DNA of 64,000 nt from Gemmatimonadales bacterium (lineage in GTDB: Bacteria; Gemmatimonadota; Gemmatimonadetes; Gemmatimonadales; GWC2-71-9), in NCBI GenBank assembly GCA_036265815.1, contig DATAOI010000044.1:62001-126000 (forward strand). The letters are read 5' to 3'. A program made the position numbers and the translations under genes. A model generated the notes under the pieces. The model was given only the letters and a program-made list of their open reading frames with translations, was not told the DNA's origin and did no database searches. Within the stretch, counting starts at the first letter, position 1. Every line of letters starts with the position of its first letter. Positions 24,560 through 33,179 of the stretch are shown piece by piece.

Positions 24560-25892
24560 CCTGGTCGGCCGCCCGGGCCTGGCGCCGCCCCTCTTCGAGG
24601 TTCACGAAGGTGAGGATGGCCGCCCCCACCGCGAAGAAGGCGATGACCGACAGGATCGCGTTCCGGCTCGACCCGGTAGCCGCGATCGTCCCGGCGAAGA
24701 TCAGCGGCCCGAAGATCCCGGCGAACTTCTCGAAGACGCTGAAGAAGCCGAAGAACTCCCCCGACTTGTGGTGCGGGATCATGCTCGCGAAGAGCGAGCG
24801 GCTGAGCGCCTGGGTGCCTCCCTGCACCAACCCCACCAACCCCGCCAGCACATAGAAGTGCAGGGCCGTCTTCATGAAGAACCCCAGAACGCTGATGGCC
24901 GCGTAGACCAGGAGGCCCAGGAAGAGCGACCGCTTCGCCCCGATCCGCCCCGCCAGCATGCCGAAGAGGAAGGAGCACGGAATGCCCACGAACTGCACCA
25001 GGAGAATGGCGCCGATCAGCGCGCTCTGCTCGATCCCCAGCTCGGTGCCGTAGGCCGTTGCCATCTTGATGATCGTCTGGATGCCGTCGTTGTAGATCAG
25101 GAAGGCAAGCAGCATCAGAAATGCCTGCCGGTATCCGCGCAGCTCGCGGAACGTCTCGGCCAGGCGGACGAATGCCGCCCGGATCGGCGTCTCGTCCCGC
25201 CGTTCGTCCGGCTCGAGCTTGCGGGGCGGCTCGGGCACCCGGCGGAACAGCGGGATCGAGAACACCAGCCACCAGGCCGCGACCGAGAGGAAGGCGAGCC
25301 GGGCCGGCAGCGTGGCCGCCGGCTCGTCGAGCCCCGGACCGGAGGGGAGTCCGAACCAGCCCGGCCGCTGAATCCAGGCGAGATTGAGCGCAAGCAGGAG
25401 CCCGCCGCCAACGTAGCCCATGGCGTAGCCGGCGGTGGAGACCCGATCGATCTCCCGCGGCCCCGCGATATGCGGTAGGAGCGATTCGTAGAACACGAAG
25501 CTTCCGGTGACCCCAATGAGCGCCAGCACGAAGAGCCACGAGGCGAGCGCCAGGTCGCCGGTATGCACGAAGAAGAGTCCGGCCACCGCCGCCACGCCCA
25601 CGGCCATGAAGACCGCCAGGAGCGGCTTCTTCATCCCGCTGTAGTCCGACACCGCTCCCAGTATCGGCGATGCGATCGCAATGAGCACCAACGCCACCGT
25701 GTTCACGGTGGCCAGCTGCTGAGTCGCGCGGCTCTGAGCCAGGTGGGCGCCAGCCACCTTGACGAAGTAGATCGGGAAGACCGCCACCATGACGGTGGTC
25801 TGCATGGAGGAGGCGGCCCAGTCGTACATGGCCCAGGCGCGGAGCTCGGGCCGATCGAGGCCCAGGCGGGCCAGAAAGGGAAGACGGGGCAT
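24549..25892 (-). CDS. MFS transporter of the UMF1 / Atg22-like type
   Basis: 447 residues with about 12 membrane segments. The N-terminal 'RAWAMYDWAASSMQTTVMV' motif and the 'DYSGMKKPLL' loop identify the UMF1 group, related to fungal Atg22 vacuolar effluxers. 'GTQALSRSLFASMIPHHKSG' in the second half is also typical. It probably exports small solutes, perhaps amino acids, but the substrate is unknown. ATG at 25892 gives the family N-terminus; no clear ribosome site is visible. The 3' end overlaps the convergent lipoprotein gene by 11 bases. Confidence 0.88.
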   Translation of the reverse strand: MPRLPFLARLGLDRPELRAWAMYDWAASSMQTTVMVAVFPIYFVKVAGAHLAQSRATQQLATVNTVALVLIAIASPILGAVSDYSGMKKPLLAVFMAVGVAAVAGLFFVHTGDLALASWLFVLALIGVTGSFVFYESLLPHIAGPREIDRVSTAGYAMGYVGGGLLLALNLAWIQRPGWFGLPSGPGLDEPAATLPARLAFLSVAAWWLVFSIPLFRRVPEPPRKLEPDERRDETPIRAAFVRLAETFRELRGYRQAFLMLLAFLIYNDGIQTIIKMATAYGTELGIEQSALIGAILLVQFVGIPCSFLFGMLAGRIGAKRSLFLGLLVYAAISVLGFFMKTALHFYVLAGLVGLVQGGTQALSRSLFASMIPHHKSGEFFGFFSVFEKFAGIFGPLIFAGTIAATGSSRNAILSVIAFFAVGAAILTFVNLEEGRRQARAADQATA

Positions 25893-25977
25893 CGGGAGAA
25901 GATACAACTCTCGGGCGGCGCGGCGTGTCCAACGGGAGTCCCCGCGCCGCCTGTCTTCTCTCTGAGCGGAGTCCTCC

Positions 25978-27639
25978 GTGCTTCGTCGCTCGACCGCGCT
26001 GTTGCTGGCGGCCCTCGCCGGCGTCCCGTTCATCCGCCCCGGGTACGCGCAAGACGCGCCCCTCGATAGTGCCGCCGTGGCGGCCTGGCGGCAGGACCTC
26101 CGATACATGGCCGGTCAGATGCCCGAATGGCACCGGAATCTCTATCACACGATCTCCAAACCATCGTTCGACAGCGCTGTGGCCTCGCTCGACGCCCGGT
26201 TGCCGACGCTGCGGCGCGAGCAGGTCATCCTGGAGCTGGCCCGCATCGTCACGCGGGTGGGTGACGGTCACACCAACGTCGCTCCGACCCGCGATCCCAG
26301 GATCGGCTTCCGTACCTATCCCATCGCCCTCTACTTCTTCAGCGACGGTCTCTACATCCGGGCCGCCGACTCGGCGCACGCGGGGCTGATCGGGGCGCGC
26401 GTCGTCCGGATCGGCGGGCACTCCGTGGAGGAAGCGTATGCGGCGGTGCGGCCGCTCATCGGCCGGGACAACGAGATGGGGGTCAGGTTCTTCGCCCCAT
26501 TTCTGCTGGTGATGCCCGAGATCCTCCAGGGCACCGGACTCATCCCGGACATGGAGCGTGCCGAGCTCACCCTCGAGCGCGAGGGACGCCGATTCAAGGC
26601 GGCGCTCGCGCCCGCCGGTCCGGCGCCGATGATGGCACCGGAAACTGATCGGAGCTGGGTCGTTCCTCAGGGCTGGACCGACGCCAGGCAGGGTGCCGGC
26701 CGTCCCGCGCCGCTTTGGCTGGAGGATCCTTCGGAGAAATTCCGCTACCGTTACCTGCCCGATTCCCACACCCTCTACGTCCAGCTCAACGAGGTGGGCG
26801 ACAAGCCGGACGAGACGCTGGAACGGTTCTGCCAGCGGCTCTTTGCCTTCGCCCGGCGCCGGCCGGTCCGGCGCTTTGTCCTTGACCTGCGGCTCAACGG
26901 CGGCGGCAACGGGGCGCTCAACCGGCCGCTCCTGCTCGGCATCATCCGGGCGAAGAGCCTGGACGTGCGGGGCCGGCTTTTCGTCATCACCGGCCGGCGC
27001 ACCTGGTCGGCCGCGCAGTTTCTGGTGACCCTGCTGGAGAATTTCACCAATGCCATCTTCGTCGGCGAGCCGACCGCGTCGCGCGGCAATGCCTACGGCG
27101 ACTCGCACCGGATCACGCTCCCCAACAGCGGGATCACCGTGCGGGTATCGACCCTCTGGTGGCAGCTCTCCGACCCGCGGGACACGCGGCCCTGGACCGC
27201 TCCGGAGATCGCCGCGGACCTCTCTTTCGAGGACTACCGGAGGAATCGGGATCCTGCCATGGAAGCAATCCTGACCTACCGGAACACTCCACCGCTGGCG
27301 GAGCAGCTGGACCAGAGCCTTCGCCAGGGAGGGCTCGCGCGTGCCCTGGAGAGGTACCACGGCTACAAGGCGGACCCGCGCACCCGTTGGGTGGATACCG
27401 AGGCCGCACTGAACGGGCTCGGCTATCGCCTGCTGGAGCAGCAGCAGCTGAACGACGCGATCGTCGTCTTCAAGCTGAACGCCAGCGAGCACCCCGATTC
27501 CTGGAACGTCTACGATAGCCTGGCGGAAGCGTATCTGAAGGCGGGACAAGTGGATCTGGCCATCCGCAACTATGAGCGCTCGGTCGCCCGCAATTCGGGC
27601 AACCACCAGGCAATCGACGCGTTGAGGAGCCTCCGGTGA
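25978..27639 (+). CDS. Exported S41-like peptidase with C-terminal TPR
   Basis: 553 residues. Residues 1-24 form a signal peptide ending 'GYAQ'. A PDZ-like middle part ('GARVVRIGGHSVEEAYAAV') precedes a tail-specific-protease fold with 'FVLDLRLNGGGN' and a likely catalytic Ser in 'TGRRTWSAAQFLV'. The expected catalytic lysine region reads 'EPTASRGNAYGDS' and has no lysine there, so activity is uncertain. Residues 470-553 contain two tetratricopeptide units. It should act in the periplasm. GTG start with GGAG nearby. Confidence 0.78.
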   Translation: MLRRSTALLLAALAGVPFIRPGYAQDAPLDSAAVAAWRQDLRYMAGQMPEWHRNLYHTISKPSFDSAVASLDARLPTLRREQVILELARIVTRVGDGHTNVAPTRDPRIGFRTYPIALYFFSDGLYIRAADSAHAGLIGARVVRIGGHSVEEAYAAVRPLIGRDNEMGVRFFAPFLLVMPEILQGTGLIPDMERAELTLEREGRRFKAALAPAGPAPMMAPETDRSWVVPQGWTDARQGAGRPAPLWLEDPSEKFRYRYLPDSHTLYVQLNEVGDKPDETLERFCQRLFAFARRRPVRRFVLDLRLNGGGNGALNRPLLLGIIRAKSLDVRGRLFVITGRRTWSAAQFLVTLLENFTNAIFVGEPTASRGNAYGDSHRITLPNSGITVRVSTLWWQLSDPRDTRPWTAPEIAADLSFEDYRRNRDPAMEAILTYRNTPPLAEQLDQSLRQGGLARALERYHGYKADPRTRWVDTEAALNGLGYRLLEQQQLNDAIVVFKLNASEHPDSWNVYDSLAEAYLKAGQVDLAIRNYERSVARNSGNHQAIDALRSLR

Positions 27640-27701
27640 CGCTGCCACTCGGAGGGCGCGCCGTCATCCGAGTGCCGCGCTCAACATCAGCGCCCCCGGC
27701 A

Positions 27702-28637
27702 TCAGGCCCTTTGCCGGACCTCCCGCGCGCTCCGCCAGACCGAGAGCGCGATGGCACCGGCCAGCAGAGAGACCACCACCGCGAGCGACGCGACCGTGGG
27801 CAGGTGGAACCAGTGGCTCAGCCCCATCTTGAGCCCCACGAAGATCAGGATCAACGCGACGCCGGGCTTGAGGTAGACGAACTTGTCGATCATCCCGGCC
27901 AGCACGAAAAAGAGCGCGCGCAGACCGAGGATGGCGAAGACGTTCGAGCTGTAGACCAGGAAGGGGTCGCGGGTCACCGCGAAGATGGCCGGGATGCTGT
28001 CGATCGCGAAGACCAGGTCCGACCATTCGACCACCAGCACCACCAGCAGGAGCGGCGTGGCGAGCAGCCGACCGCGGCTGGTGCGGCAGAAGAAACGGCT
28101 GCCGTCGTAGGAGTCGGAGAACGGCAGCAGCCGGCGCGCCAGGCGGACCACCGGGTTCTTCTCCGGCTGGATCCGCTCCTCCTTTCCGCCCAGCATCCGG
28201 ATGCCGGTCAGCACCAGGATACCGCCGAAGAGGTACACGACCCACTCGAAGCGCTGCAGCAGCAGCGCGCCGAGCGCGATCATCACGAACCGCATCACGA
28301 TCGCGCCGAGAATGCCCCACTTGAGCACCTTCGCCTGCGCGGCCGCCGGCACGCCGAAGTAGGTGAAGATCAGGAGGAAGACGAAGAGATTGTCGACGCT
28401 GAGGGACAGCTCGATCAGATAACCGGTGTAATATTCGAGGGCGTGCCGCGATCCCTCCCGCCACAGGATGAACAGGCCGAATCCGAGGGCGAGGGCGATG
28501 AGCCCGAGACTCCAGCTCATCGCCTCCTTGAAGCCCAGCGCGTGGGAGCGCCGGTTGAGCACCCCGAGGTCGAGGACCAGCAGCCCGACCACCAGCGCGG
28601 TGAACCCGAGCCAGACGGCGGTCGGGTGGTGTCCCAT
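27702..28637 (-). CDS. TerC/Alx-family membrane protein, likely Mn2+ exporter
   Basis: 311 residues with about nine membrane segments. The TerC signatures 'ELSLSVDNLFVFLLIF' near 77 and 'VEWSDLVFAIDSIPAIFAVT' near 205 carry the conserved acidic residues thought to bind metal. Alx-type proteins export manganese. The ATG follows the htpX stop with no gap, so both are one transcript, and that transcript begins with a yybP-ykoY manganese riboswitch. This regulatory link strongly supports a manganese role. Three-base-perfect neighbours and normal length; no oddities. Confidence 0.92.
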   Translation of the reverse strand: MGHHPTAVWLGFTALVVGLLVLDLGVLNRRSHALGFKEAMSWSLGLIALALGFGLFILWREGSRHALEYYTGYLIELSLSVDNLFVFLLIFTYFGVPAAAQAKVLKWGILGAIVMRFVMIALGALLLQRFEWVVYLFGGILVLTGIRMLGGKEERIQPEKNPVVRLARRLLPFSDSYDGSRFFCRTSRGRLLATPLLLVVLVVEWSDLVFAIDSIPAIFAVTRDPFLVYSSNVFAILGLRALFFVLAGMIDKFVYLKPGVALILIFVGLKMGLSHWFHLPTVASLAVVVSLLAGAIALSVWRSAREVRQRA

Positions 28638-29474
28638 TTACCGGCCCGCGGCCATCGCCTCGAGCCGGGCCACCCGCTCCTCCGTCGGGGGATGGGTGCT
28701 GAAGAGCCCGGACACTCCGCCCCCGTGCGCGGCCAATGGATTCACCTGCGCCAGTGGCGCCGCGGCCGGGGCCACCTCCATCGGGATCCGGTGCGCTAGC
28801 GCGTCCAGCCGCCGGAGCGCGTTGGCCAAGGGCAGCGGGCGTCCCAGGATCTCCGCGCCGACCCGGTCGGCCTCGAACTCCCGCTGGCGGGACACCGCGA
28901 ACTGGATCAGCATCGCTCCGATCGGCGCCAGGAGCAGCAGGCCGAGCCGGGCAAAGGGGTGACCGCCCTCCTCATCCCGGCCGCCGCCGAACATGATGAG
29001 GTAGGGGAGATTACTGATCGCGCCCGCGACACCGGCGGCAAGCGTGGTGATGAGCATGTCCCGACTCTTCACGTGCGCCAGCTCGTGCGCCAGCACGCCT
29101 TCCAGCTCGTCCTGGGGCACGTACTTGAGGATCCCGGTCGTCACCGCCACCACCGCGTGCTCCGGGTTCCTCCCGGTGGCAAAGGCGTTCGGCTGCTCGT
29201 GCGGCGCCACGGCCACCCTGGGCATCGGGAGGCCAGCCCGCTGGCGCAGCCGGTCCACCATCCGGTAGAGCTCAGGCGCCTCCGCCTCGGTGACCACGTG
29301 GGCGCCGTACATCCGCAGCACCATGCGGTCGGAGAAGAAGTACATGATGAAGTTGAACGCGCCGCCCAGCAGCAGCGCGAGCAGCAGCCCCTGGGAGCCG
29401 CCCAGCAGCTGGCCCGCCAGCAGGAAGAGCCCCATGAGCCCGGCCATGAGGACCATTGTCTTGATGTTGTTCAT
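28638..29474 (-). CDS. htpX: HtpX-type membrane zinc metalloprotease
   Basis: 278 residues. Two membrane segments at about 5-20 and 28-46 precede the soluble domain with HELAH at 130-134 and the third-ligand region 'SRQREFEADRVGA' near 200; another hydrophobic pair lies around 140-195. HtpX degrades damaged membrane proteins during envelope stress. It is the first gene behind the manganese riboswitch and is directly followed by terC, which ties membrane quality control to manganese load here. GAGGAG lies just before the ATG. Call is secure. Confidence 0.94.
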   Translation of the reverse strand: MNNIKTMVLMAGLMGLFLLAGQLLGGSQGLLLALLLGGAFNFIMYFFSDRMVLRMYGAHVVTEAEAPELYRMVDRLRQRAGLPMPRVAVAPHEQPNAFATGRNPEHAVVAVTTGILKYVPQDELEGVLAHELAHVKSRDMLITTLAAGVAGAISNLPYLIMFGGGRDEEGGHPFARLGLLLLAPIGAMLIQFAVSRQREFEADRVGAEILGRPLPLANALRRLDALAHRIPMEVAPAAAPLAQVNPLAAHGGGVSGLFSTHPPTEERVARLEAMAAGR

Positions 29475-29503
29475 ACGCTCCTCACACCCTCAGTGGGGTC
29501 TAA

Positions 29504-29559
29504 CAAAAAGAGCGAGACCCCGTCCGCTCCGCTTTCGCGTTGGACGAAGGTCTCGCTCT
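29504..29559 (-). terminator. Riboswitch expression-platform terminator
   Basis: On the minus strand an 11-base perfect stem (29559-29549 with 29519-29509), extended inside by CGTCC/GGACG (29546-29542 with 29525-29521), is followed by TTTTTGTT. It lies 30 bases before htpX. Its 5' arm contains the last bases of the aptamer P1 helix, so aptamer and terminator exclude each other. Confidence 0.85.
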
Positions 29560-29672
29560 GGTGCGCGGGCAGGCGCTTGGCGCCACCCCGACCCTGCTGG
29601 ACCGTGCTCGCGCGGGCGAGCAGTCTTGACGATCCAGACGTCCGCCATCCGGCGGATAAGCTACTCCCCTTC
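29546..29672 (-). promoter_or_regulatory. yybP-ykoY manganese riboswitch aptamer
   Basis: Read on the minus strand, the aptamer starts with GAAGG (29672-29668) followed by the hallmark GGAGTAGC, giving the GGGGAGTAGC loop. It continues through a CGTCAAGACTG element, a GC-rich arm, and ends in GCGAGACCTTC, whose CCTTC (29550-29546) closes the P1 helix with GAAGG. These are the conserved blocks of the yybP-ykoY class, which binds Mn2+. The genes downstream are htpX and a TerC/Alx exporter, the latter a classic target. Binding metal should stabilise P1, block the terminator and turn expression on. Confidence 0.88.
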
Positions 29673-29682
29673 TTGTGCCGAA

Positions 29683-29711
29683 AACTTAGTCAGTTTCGAG
29701 GGGCCGGTCAA
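29683..29711 (-). promoter_or_regulatory. Promoter of the htpX-terC riboswitch transcript
   Basis: On the minus strand TTGACC (29711-29706) and TAAGTT (29688-29683) are 17 bases apart. Transcription would start near 29676, just before the aptamer. The remaining 120 bases up to the divergent lipoprotein gene hold nothing else clear. Confidence 0.6.
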
Positions 29712-29830
29712 CTCTCGCCGGACTTGAGCGCGGCTCGGGAGTGTGCGGCTGGACACGGCAGCGGCCGGGAGCGAGTGAAAGCTTATAGCCATCAGCGTAT
29801 TTCAATGCTTGTTCTCATTCGGGCCAGGTC

Positions 29831-31384
29831 GTGAGCCAGCCATTCTTCGTCCGTTTCGTTCTCGGGTCCGTCCTTGCTGCCCTGGGGGTGGTCGCGTGCA
29901 GCGACCGCGACACCGGCGTGGAGGTTCCCGACCTCCAGGTCACCACCGCTACCTCCGGCATCGATCTCGATCCCGACGGCTACTCGCTGAGCATCGATGG
30001 CGATTCGGGCCGGGCGATGAAGCTCACCGATACCGTCCAGGTCGCCGATCTCACCCCGGGCGACCATGCCGTGGGGTTGGACGGCGTCAGCGCCAACTGC
30101 GCGGTCCAGGGGGCCGACCCCCGAACCGCGCATGTCGTCTCCGGCAGCACCGTCGAGACCGACTTCCAGATCGTCTGCCAAGCCGTGAAAGCCACCGTGA
30201 TCGTTACCACGACGACCACTGGTGAGGCGCCGGATCCCGACGGGTACGAGGTGACGATCGATGAGGCTCCCGGCCGCCCGGCCGCCGCCAACGATACGGT
30301 GATCATCAGCGGGCTGACCGACGGTGCCCATCCGGTCGCGCTCGGTGGGATCGCCGCGAACTGCAGGGTGCAGGAAGACAACCCCCAGACCGTCACCCTC
30401 GCCGAGGGCGACACCGTGACGGTGCCATTCACGCTCGACTGCCCCACGCCGACCGTGTCCCGGTGGACCCCCATGACCAGCGGAACCCGGCAGTCCCTGG
30501 TGGATGTCTGGGGCACGTCCGGCTCGGATGTCTTCGCGGTGGGTCAGTCGGACGAGACGTTCGAATCCATCATCCTGCACTACGACGGCAGCGCCTGGTC
30601 CAGCCAGCTGGACCGGAACGACATCGTGCTCGACGCCATCTGGGGCGCCTCGGGGTCGGACGTCTACGCGGTGGGGTTTGACGCGTTCGCGTCGAACCCC
30701 GCGTTGGTGCTGCACTTCGATGGACACGAGTGGCATGATGTTCCGGGGCTCCCCACCGATCCCGACACCCCCATCTTCTTCCAGTCGGTCTGGGGCACCT
30801 CCGCCACCGATGTGTTCATCGTGGGCGCCTTCAATGCCAGCCCCGAGTTCAACGGCTCCGTCCTGGTGCACTGCGACGGCAGCCAGTGCGGCTTCATGCG
30901 AGACCTGGAACCGGACTTCCTGAGCCTGATGGATGTCTGGGGCAGCTCGCCGACCGACGTGTACGCCGTCGGCAACGCCATCGTCCCAGGTGAGGAGGGG
31001 GGCACCGGCAAGATCATTCACTACGATGGGCAGACCTGGACCACCGTGCTGGAGCGCCCCGGAGTGGGCTTCACCAGTATCTCGGGAAGCGGGGCCGGGG
31101 ACGTGGTGGCCGTGGGATGGGATGGGGCAATCTTCCGGTACGACGGGACCGCATGGGGGTCCGAGCGGGGGACGACGCGGTTCATCTACGGGGTATGGAG
31201 CCACTCGCAAGCCGACGCGTTTGCAGTGGGGCAGAGCGGTCTCACCCTCCACTCGACCGGCCCCGGAACCCGCTGGAAGTCCACCATTCTGCACTCCGAC
31301 AATCTGCTTGGCGTCTGGGGCAGCTCCGGGGCCGACGTGTTCGCGGTCGGTGTCGGCGGGAAGATCTTCCACGGCACCCCCTGA
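29831..31384 (+). CDS. Lipoprotein: two Cys-paired repeats plus seven-unit beta-propeller-like region
   Basis: 517 residues. The lipobox 'GVVAC' gives Cys23. Residues 35-116 and 121-204 are two copies of the same module found in the lipoprotein at 23930, with paired cysteines (90/116 and 178/204). From about 210 to the end come seven units with the pattern [VI]WGxSGxDVFAVG followed in most by an 'ILHYDGxxW' strand, as expected for a seven-bladed propeller. Similar W-G-S-S-x-x-D-V repeats are common in myxobacterial and Gemmatimonadota surface proteins of unknown role. GTG start. Probably a surface-exposed binding protein; ligand unknown. Confidence 0.75.
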   Translation: MSQPFFVRFVLGSVLAALGVVACSDRDTGVEVPDLQVTTATSGIDLDPDGYSLSIDGDSGRAMKLTDTVQVADLTPGDHAVGLDGVSANCAVQGADPRTAHVVSGSTVETDFQIVCQAVKATVIVTTTTTGEAPDPDGYEVTIDEAPGRPAAANDTVIISGLTDGAHPVALGGIAANCRVQEDNPQTVTLAEGDTVTVPFTLDCPTPTVSRWTPMTSGTRQSLVDVWGTSGSDVFAVGQSDETFESIILHYDGSAWSSQLDRNDIVLDAIWGASGSDVYAVGFDAFASNPALVLHFDGHEWHDVPGLPTDPDTPIFFQSVWGTSATDVFIVGAFNASPEFNGSVLVHCDGSQCGFMRDLEPDFLSLMDVWGSSPTDVYAVGNAIVPGEEGGTGKIIHYDGQTWTTVLERPGVGFTSISGSGAGDVVAVGWDGAIFRYDGTAWGSERGTTRFIYGVWSHSQADAFAVGQSGLTLHSTGPGTRWKSTILHSDNLLGVWGSSGADVFAVGVGGKIFHGTP

Positions 31385-31395
31385 CCGACGCGCCC

Positions 31396-32649
31396 TCAGA
31401 AGGCCGGGTCGGCCTGATGAATAGGATCGTCCAGGCGGAGCGCCTGCACCATCGCCCCTGAGGGGGTCTCGAACTGGCCTTCCGGAATCACCAGCAGCGC
31501 GTTGGCCAGCATCATCGACGTGAGAATACCCGAGCCCTGCGGCCCGGTGAGCTTGGCCTCGGCCCCGCCCGCTTCCTCCCTGACGACGGCCCGCAGGAAA
31601 TGCTGCAGCTTGGGCTTGAGGCTGATCGGCTCGCCGACGCGCACCAGAGCGCTGCGACGGAAGGGCAGGGTGCGGCCCGACATCTTGCGGATGGCGGGGC
31701 GGACGAAGAGCTCGAACGTCACCATCGTGCTGACCGGGTTGCCCGGGAGGCCGATCCAGGGAATGTCCCCCAGCAGTCCGAACCCCACCGGCGCGCCCGG
31801 CCGCATGCGTAGCTTCCAGAACCGCTGCTCAGCGCCGAGCTCGTCGAGCACCGCGCGGACGTAGTCGTGCTCGCCCACGCTGATGCCGGCCGTGGTCACC
31901 AGGAGATCGCACTCGAGTGCACGCCCGAGGTGCTCCCGGAGGCTCGCGGGCGTGTCCCGCGCGATGCCCAGGTTGACCGGCTCTCCCCCCGCCAGGCGCA
32001 CCAGCGCGGCCAGCGTGTGGGTATTGCTGCTCGCGATCTTCCGCCCGCTGAGGATCTCCTCGGGCTGGTCCACGTCCACGATCTCGTCCCCGCTGCCCAG
32101 GATCCCCACCCGGGGCCGGCGGTAGACCATGGGGTGGGCCACCGCGAGCGAGGCCAGCACGCCGAGGTGCGCCGGCCCCAGCTCCCTGCCCGGCACGAGC
32201 ACCGTGCTGCCCTTCCGGATGTCCTCGCCTGCCCGGCGGATGTTCACCCCGATGTCCCGGTCACGCACGACGGTCACGATGTCGGCGCCGTAGTCCGTAT
32301 CCTCCTGCCGGATGACCGTGTCGGCGCCGTCCGGCAGCGGAGCGCCGGTATAGATCCGGGCCGCCTCGCCCGGCGCCAGCGATCGGGTGGGGAACGCGCC
32401 GGCCGGCAGCTGCTCCACCACCCGGAGCCGCACCGGGTCGGCCTCGGAGGCGCCGCGCACGTCGGCGGCTCGCGCGGCGTAGCCGTCCATCGCAGAATTG
32501 GTCCAGGCGGGAATGTCCAGCGGCGCGATGATCGACTCGGCCAGGACACTGTCGAGCGCGTCGTCGAGCGGCACCCGGAGCGCGGGCTGGCGGCGCACCT
32601 GGGAGAGGATCCGCCGGGCCGCGTCCGCCGCGGCCAGCGGCTCCGTCAC
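31396..32649 (-). CDS. moeA: Molybdopterin molybdotransferase
   Basis: 417 residues, the normal MoeA/gephyrin E-domain length. 'PAWTNSAMDGYA' near 45, 'IYTGAPLPDGADTVI', 'GILGSGDEIV', 'TTAGISVGEHDYVRAVL' and 'GLPGNPVSTMVTFE' are all family blocks. It inserts molybdenum into adenylylated molybdopterin. The GTG start at 32649 overlaps the mobB stop by four bases. With mobA and mobB upstream it forms the end stage of molybdenum-cofactor synthesis; the early moa genes are not in the window. Confidence 0.94.
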   Translation of the reverse strand: MTEPLAAADAARRILSQVRRQPALRVPLDDALDSVLAESIIAPLDIPAWTNSAMDGYAARAADVRGASEADPVRLRVVEQLPAGAFPTRSLAPGEAARIYTGAPLPDGADTVIRQEDTDYGADIVTVVRDRDIGVNIRRAGEDIRKGSTVLVPGRELGPAHLGVLASLAVAHPMVYRRPRVGILGSGDEIVDVDQPEEILSGRKIASSNTHTLAALVRLAGGEPVNLGIARDTPASLREHLGRALECDLLVTTAGISVGEHDYVRAVLDELGAEQRFWKLRMRPGAPVGFGLLGDIPWIGLPGNPVSTMVTFELFVRPAIRKMSGRTLPFRRSALVRVGEPISLKPKLQHFLRAVVREEAGGAEAKLTGPQGSGILTSMMLANALLVIPEGQFETPSGAMVQALRLDDPIHQADPAF

Positions 32650-33179
32650 GGATCGAGTACCAGCGCCCGATCCCAGGCCAGGTTGGCCAGGAGCTGCAGC
32701 CACATCGTATCCTGGAACCGGAGCACCATGCAGGCGGCGTCGAACTCGGAATCGTCGGTGACGATCGCGGCCCACAGGGAGGCCTCGGCGGAGTCGGCGG
32801 CGTAGAGCGGATGGGCGGAGACCGCCGGGCGGAAGACTTCGATCTTGGGCAGCGGCGCTCGTTTGAAGCCCTCGACCAGCACGATGTCGGCGTCCGCCAG
32901 ATAGCGCCGCGCCAGGCCGATGGGATCGTAGTCGTCGGGGGTCCGCTCGAACAGCACCCGCAGGTCCGGTGCGGCGATGAGCACCCGTTCCGCCCGGCCT
33001 TCGTGAAAGTGGCGCCAGCTGTCGGACCCGGGGCGATCGACGTCGACCAGGTGGTGCCCGTGCTTGATCGTCATCACCCGCCGGTTCCGTCGCGCGAGCT
33101 CGCTGGCGAGCGCCACGGCCAGTGTGGTCTTGCCCGCGTTCTTCCGGCCGACTATGGAGATGATCCGTGTCGCCGCCAA
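32646..33179 (-). CDS. mobB: Molybdopterin-guanine dinucleotide biosynthesis adapter
   Basis: 177 residues. The P-loop 'SIVGRKNAGKTTLAVALA' near 8-25 and 'VLVEGFKRAPLPKIEVFR' near 105 identify the MobB GTPase, which assists MobA in making the guanine-dinucleotide form of the cofactor. The start is uncertain: TTG at 33179 gives the right N-terminus and overlaps mobA by 28 bases; no ATG or GTG is suitably placed, while the frame runs on upstream without similarity. Confidence 0.85.
   Translation of the reverse strand: MAATRIISIVGRKNAGKTTLAVALASELARRNRRVMTIKHGHHLVDVDRPGSDSWRHFHEGRAERVLIAAPDLRVLFERTPDDYDPIGLARRYLADADIVLVEGFKRAPLPKIEVFRPAVSAHPLYAADSAEASLWAAIVTDDSEFDAACMVLRFQDTMWLQLLANLAWDRALVLDP

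Noticed and set aside
29560-29680. tRNA or tmRNA on the minus strand before htpX
   Set aside because: No T-arm GTTCGAxxC with a CCA end; the conserved blocks fit a manganese riboswitch instead.
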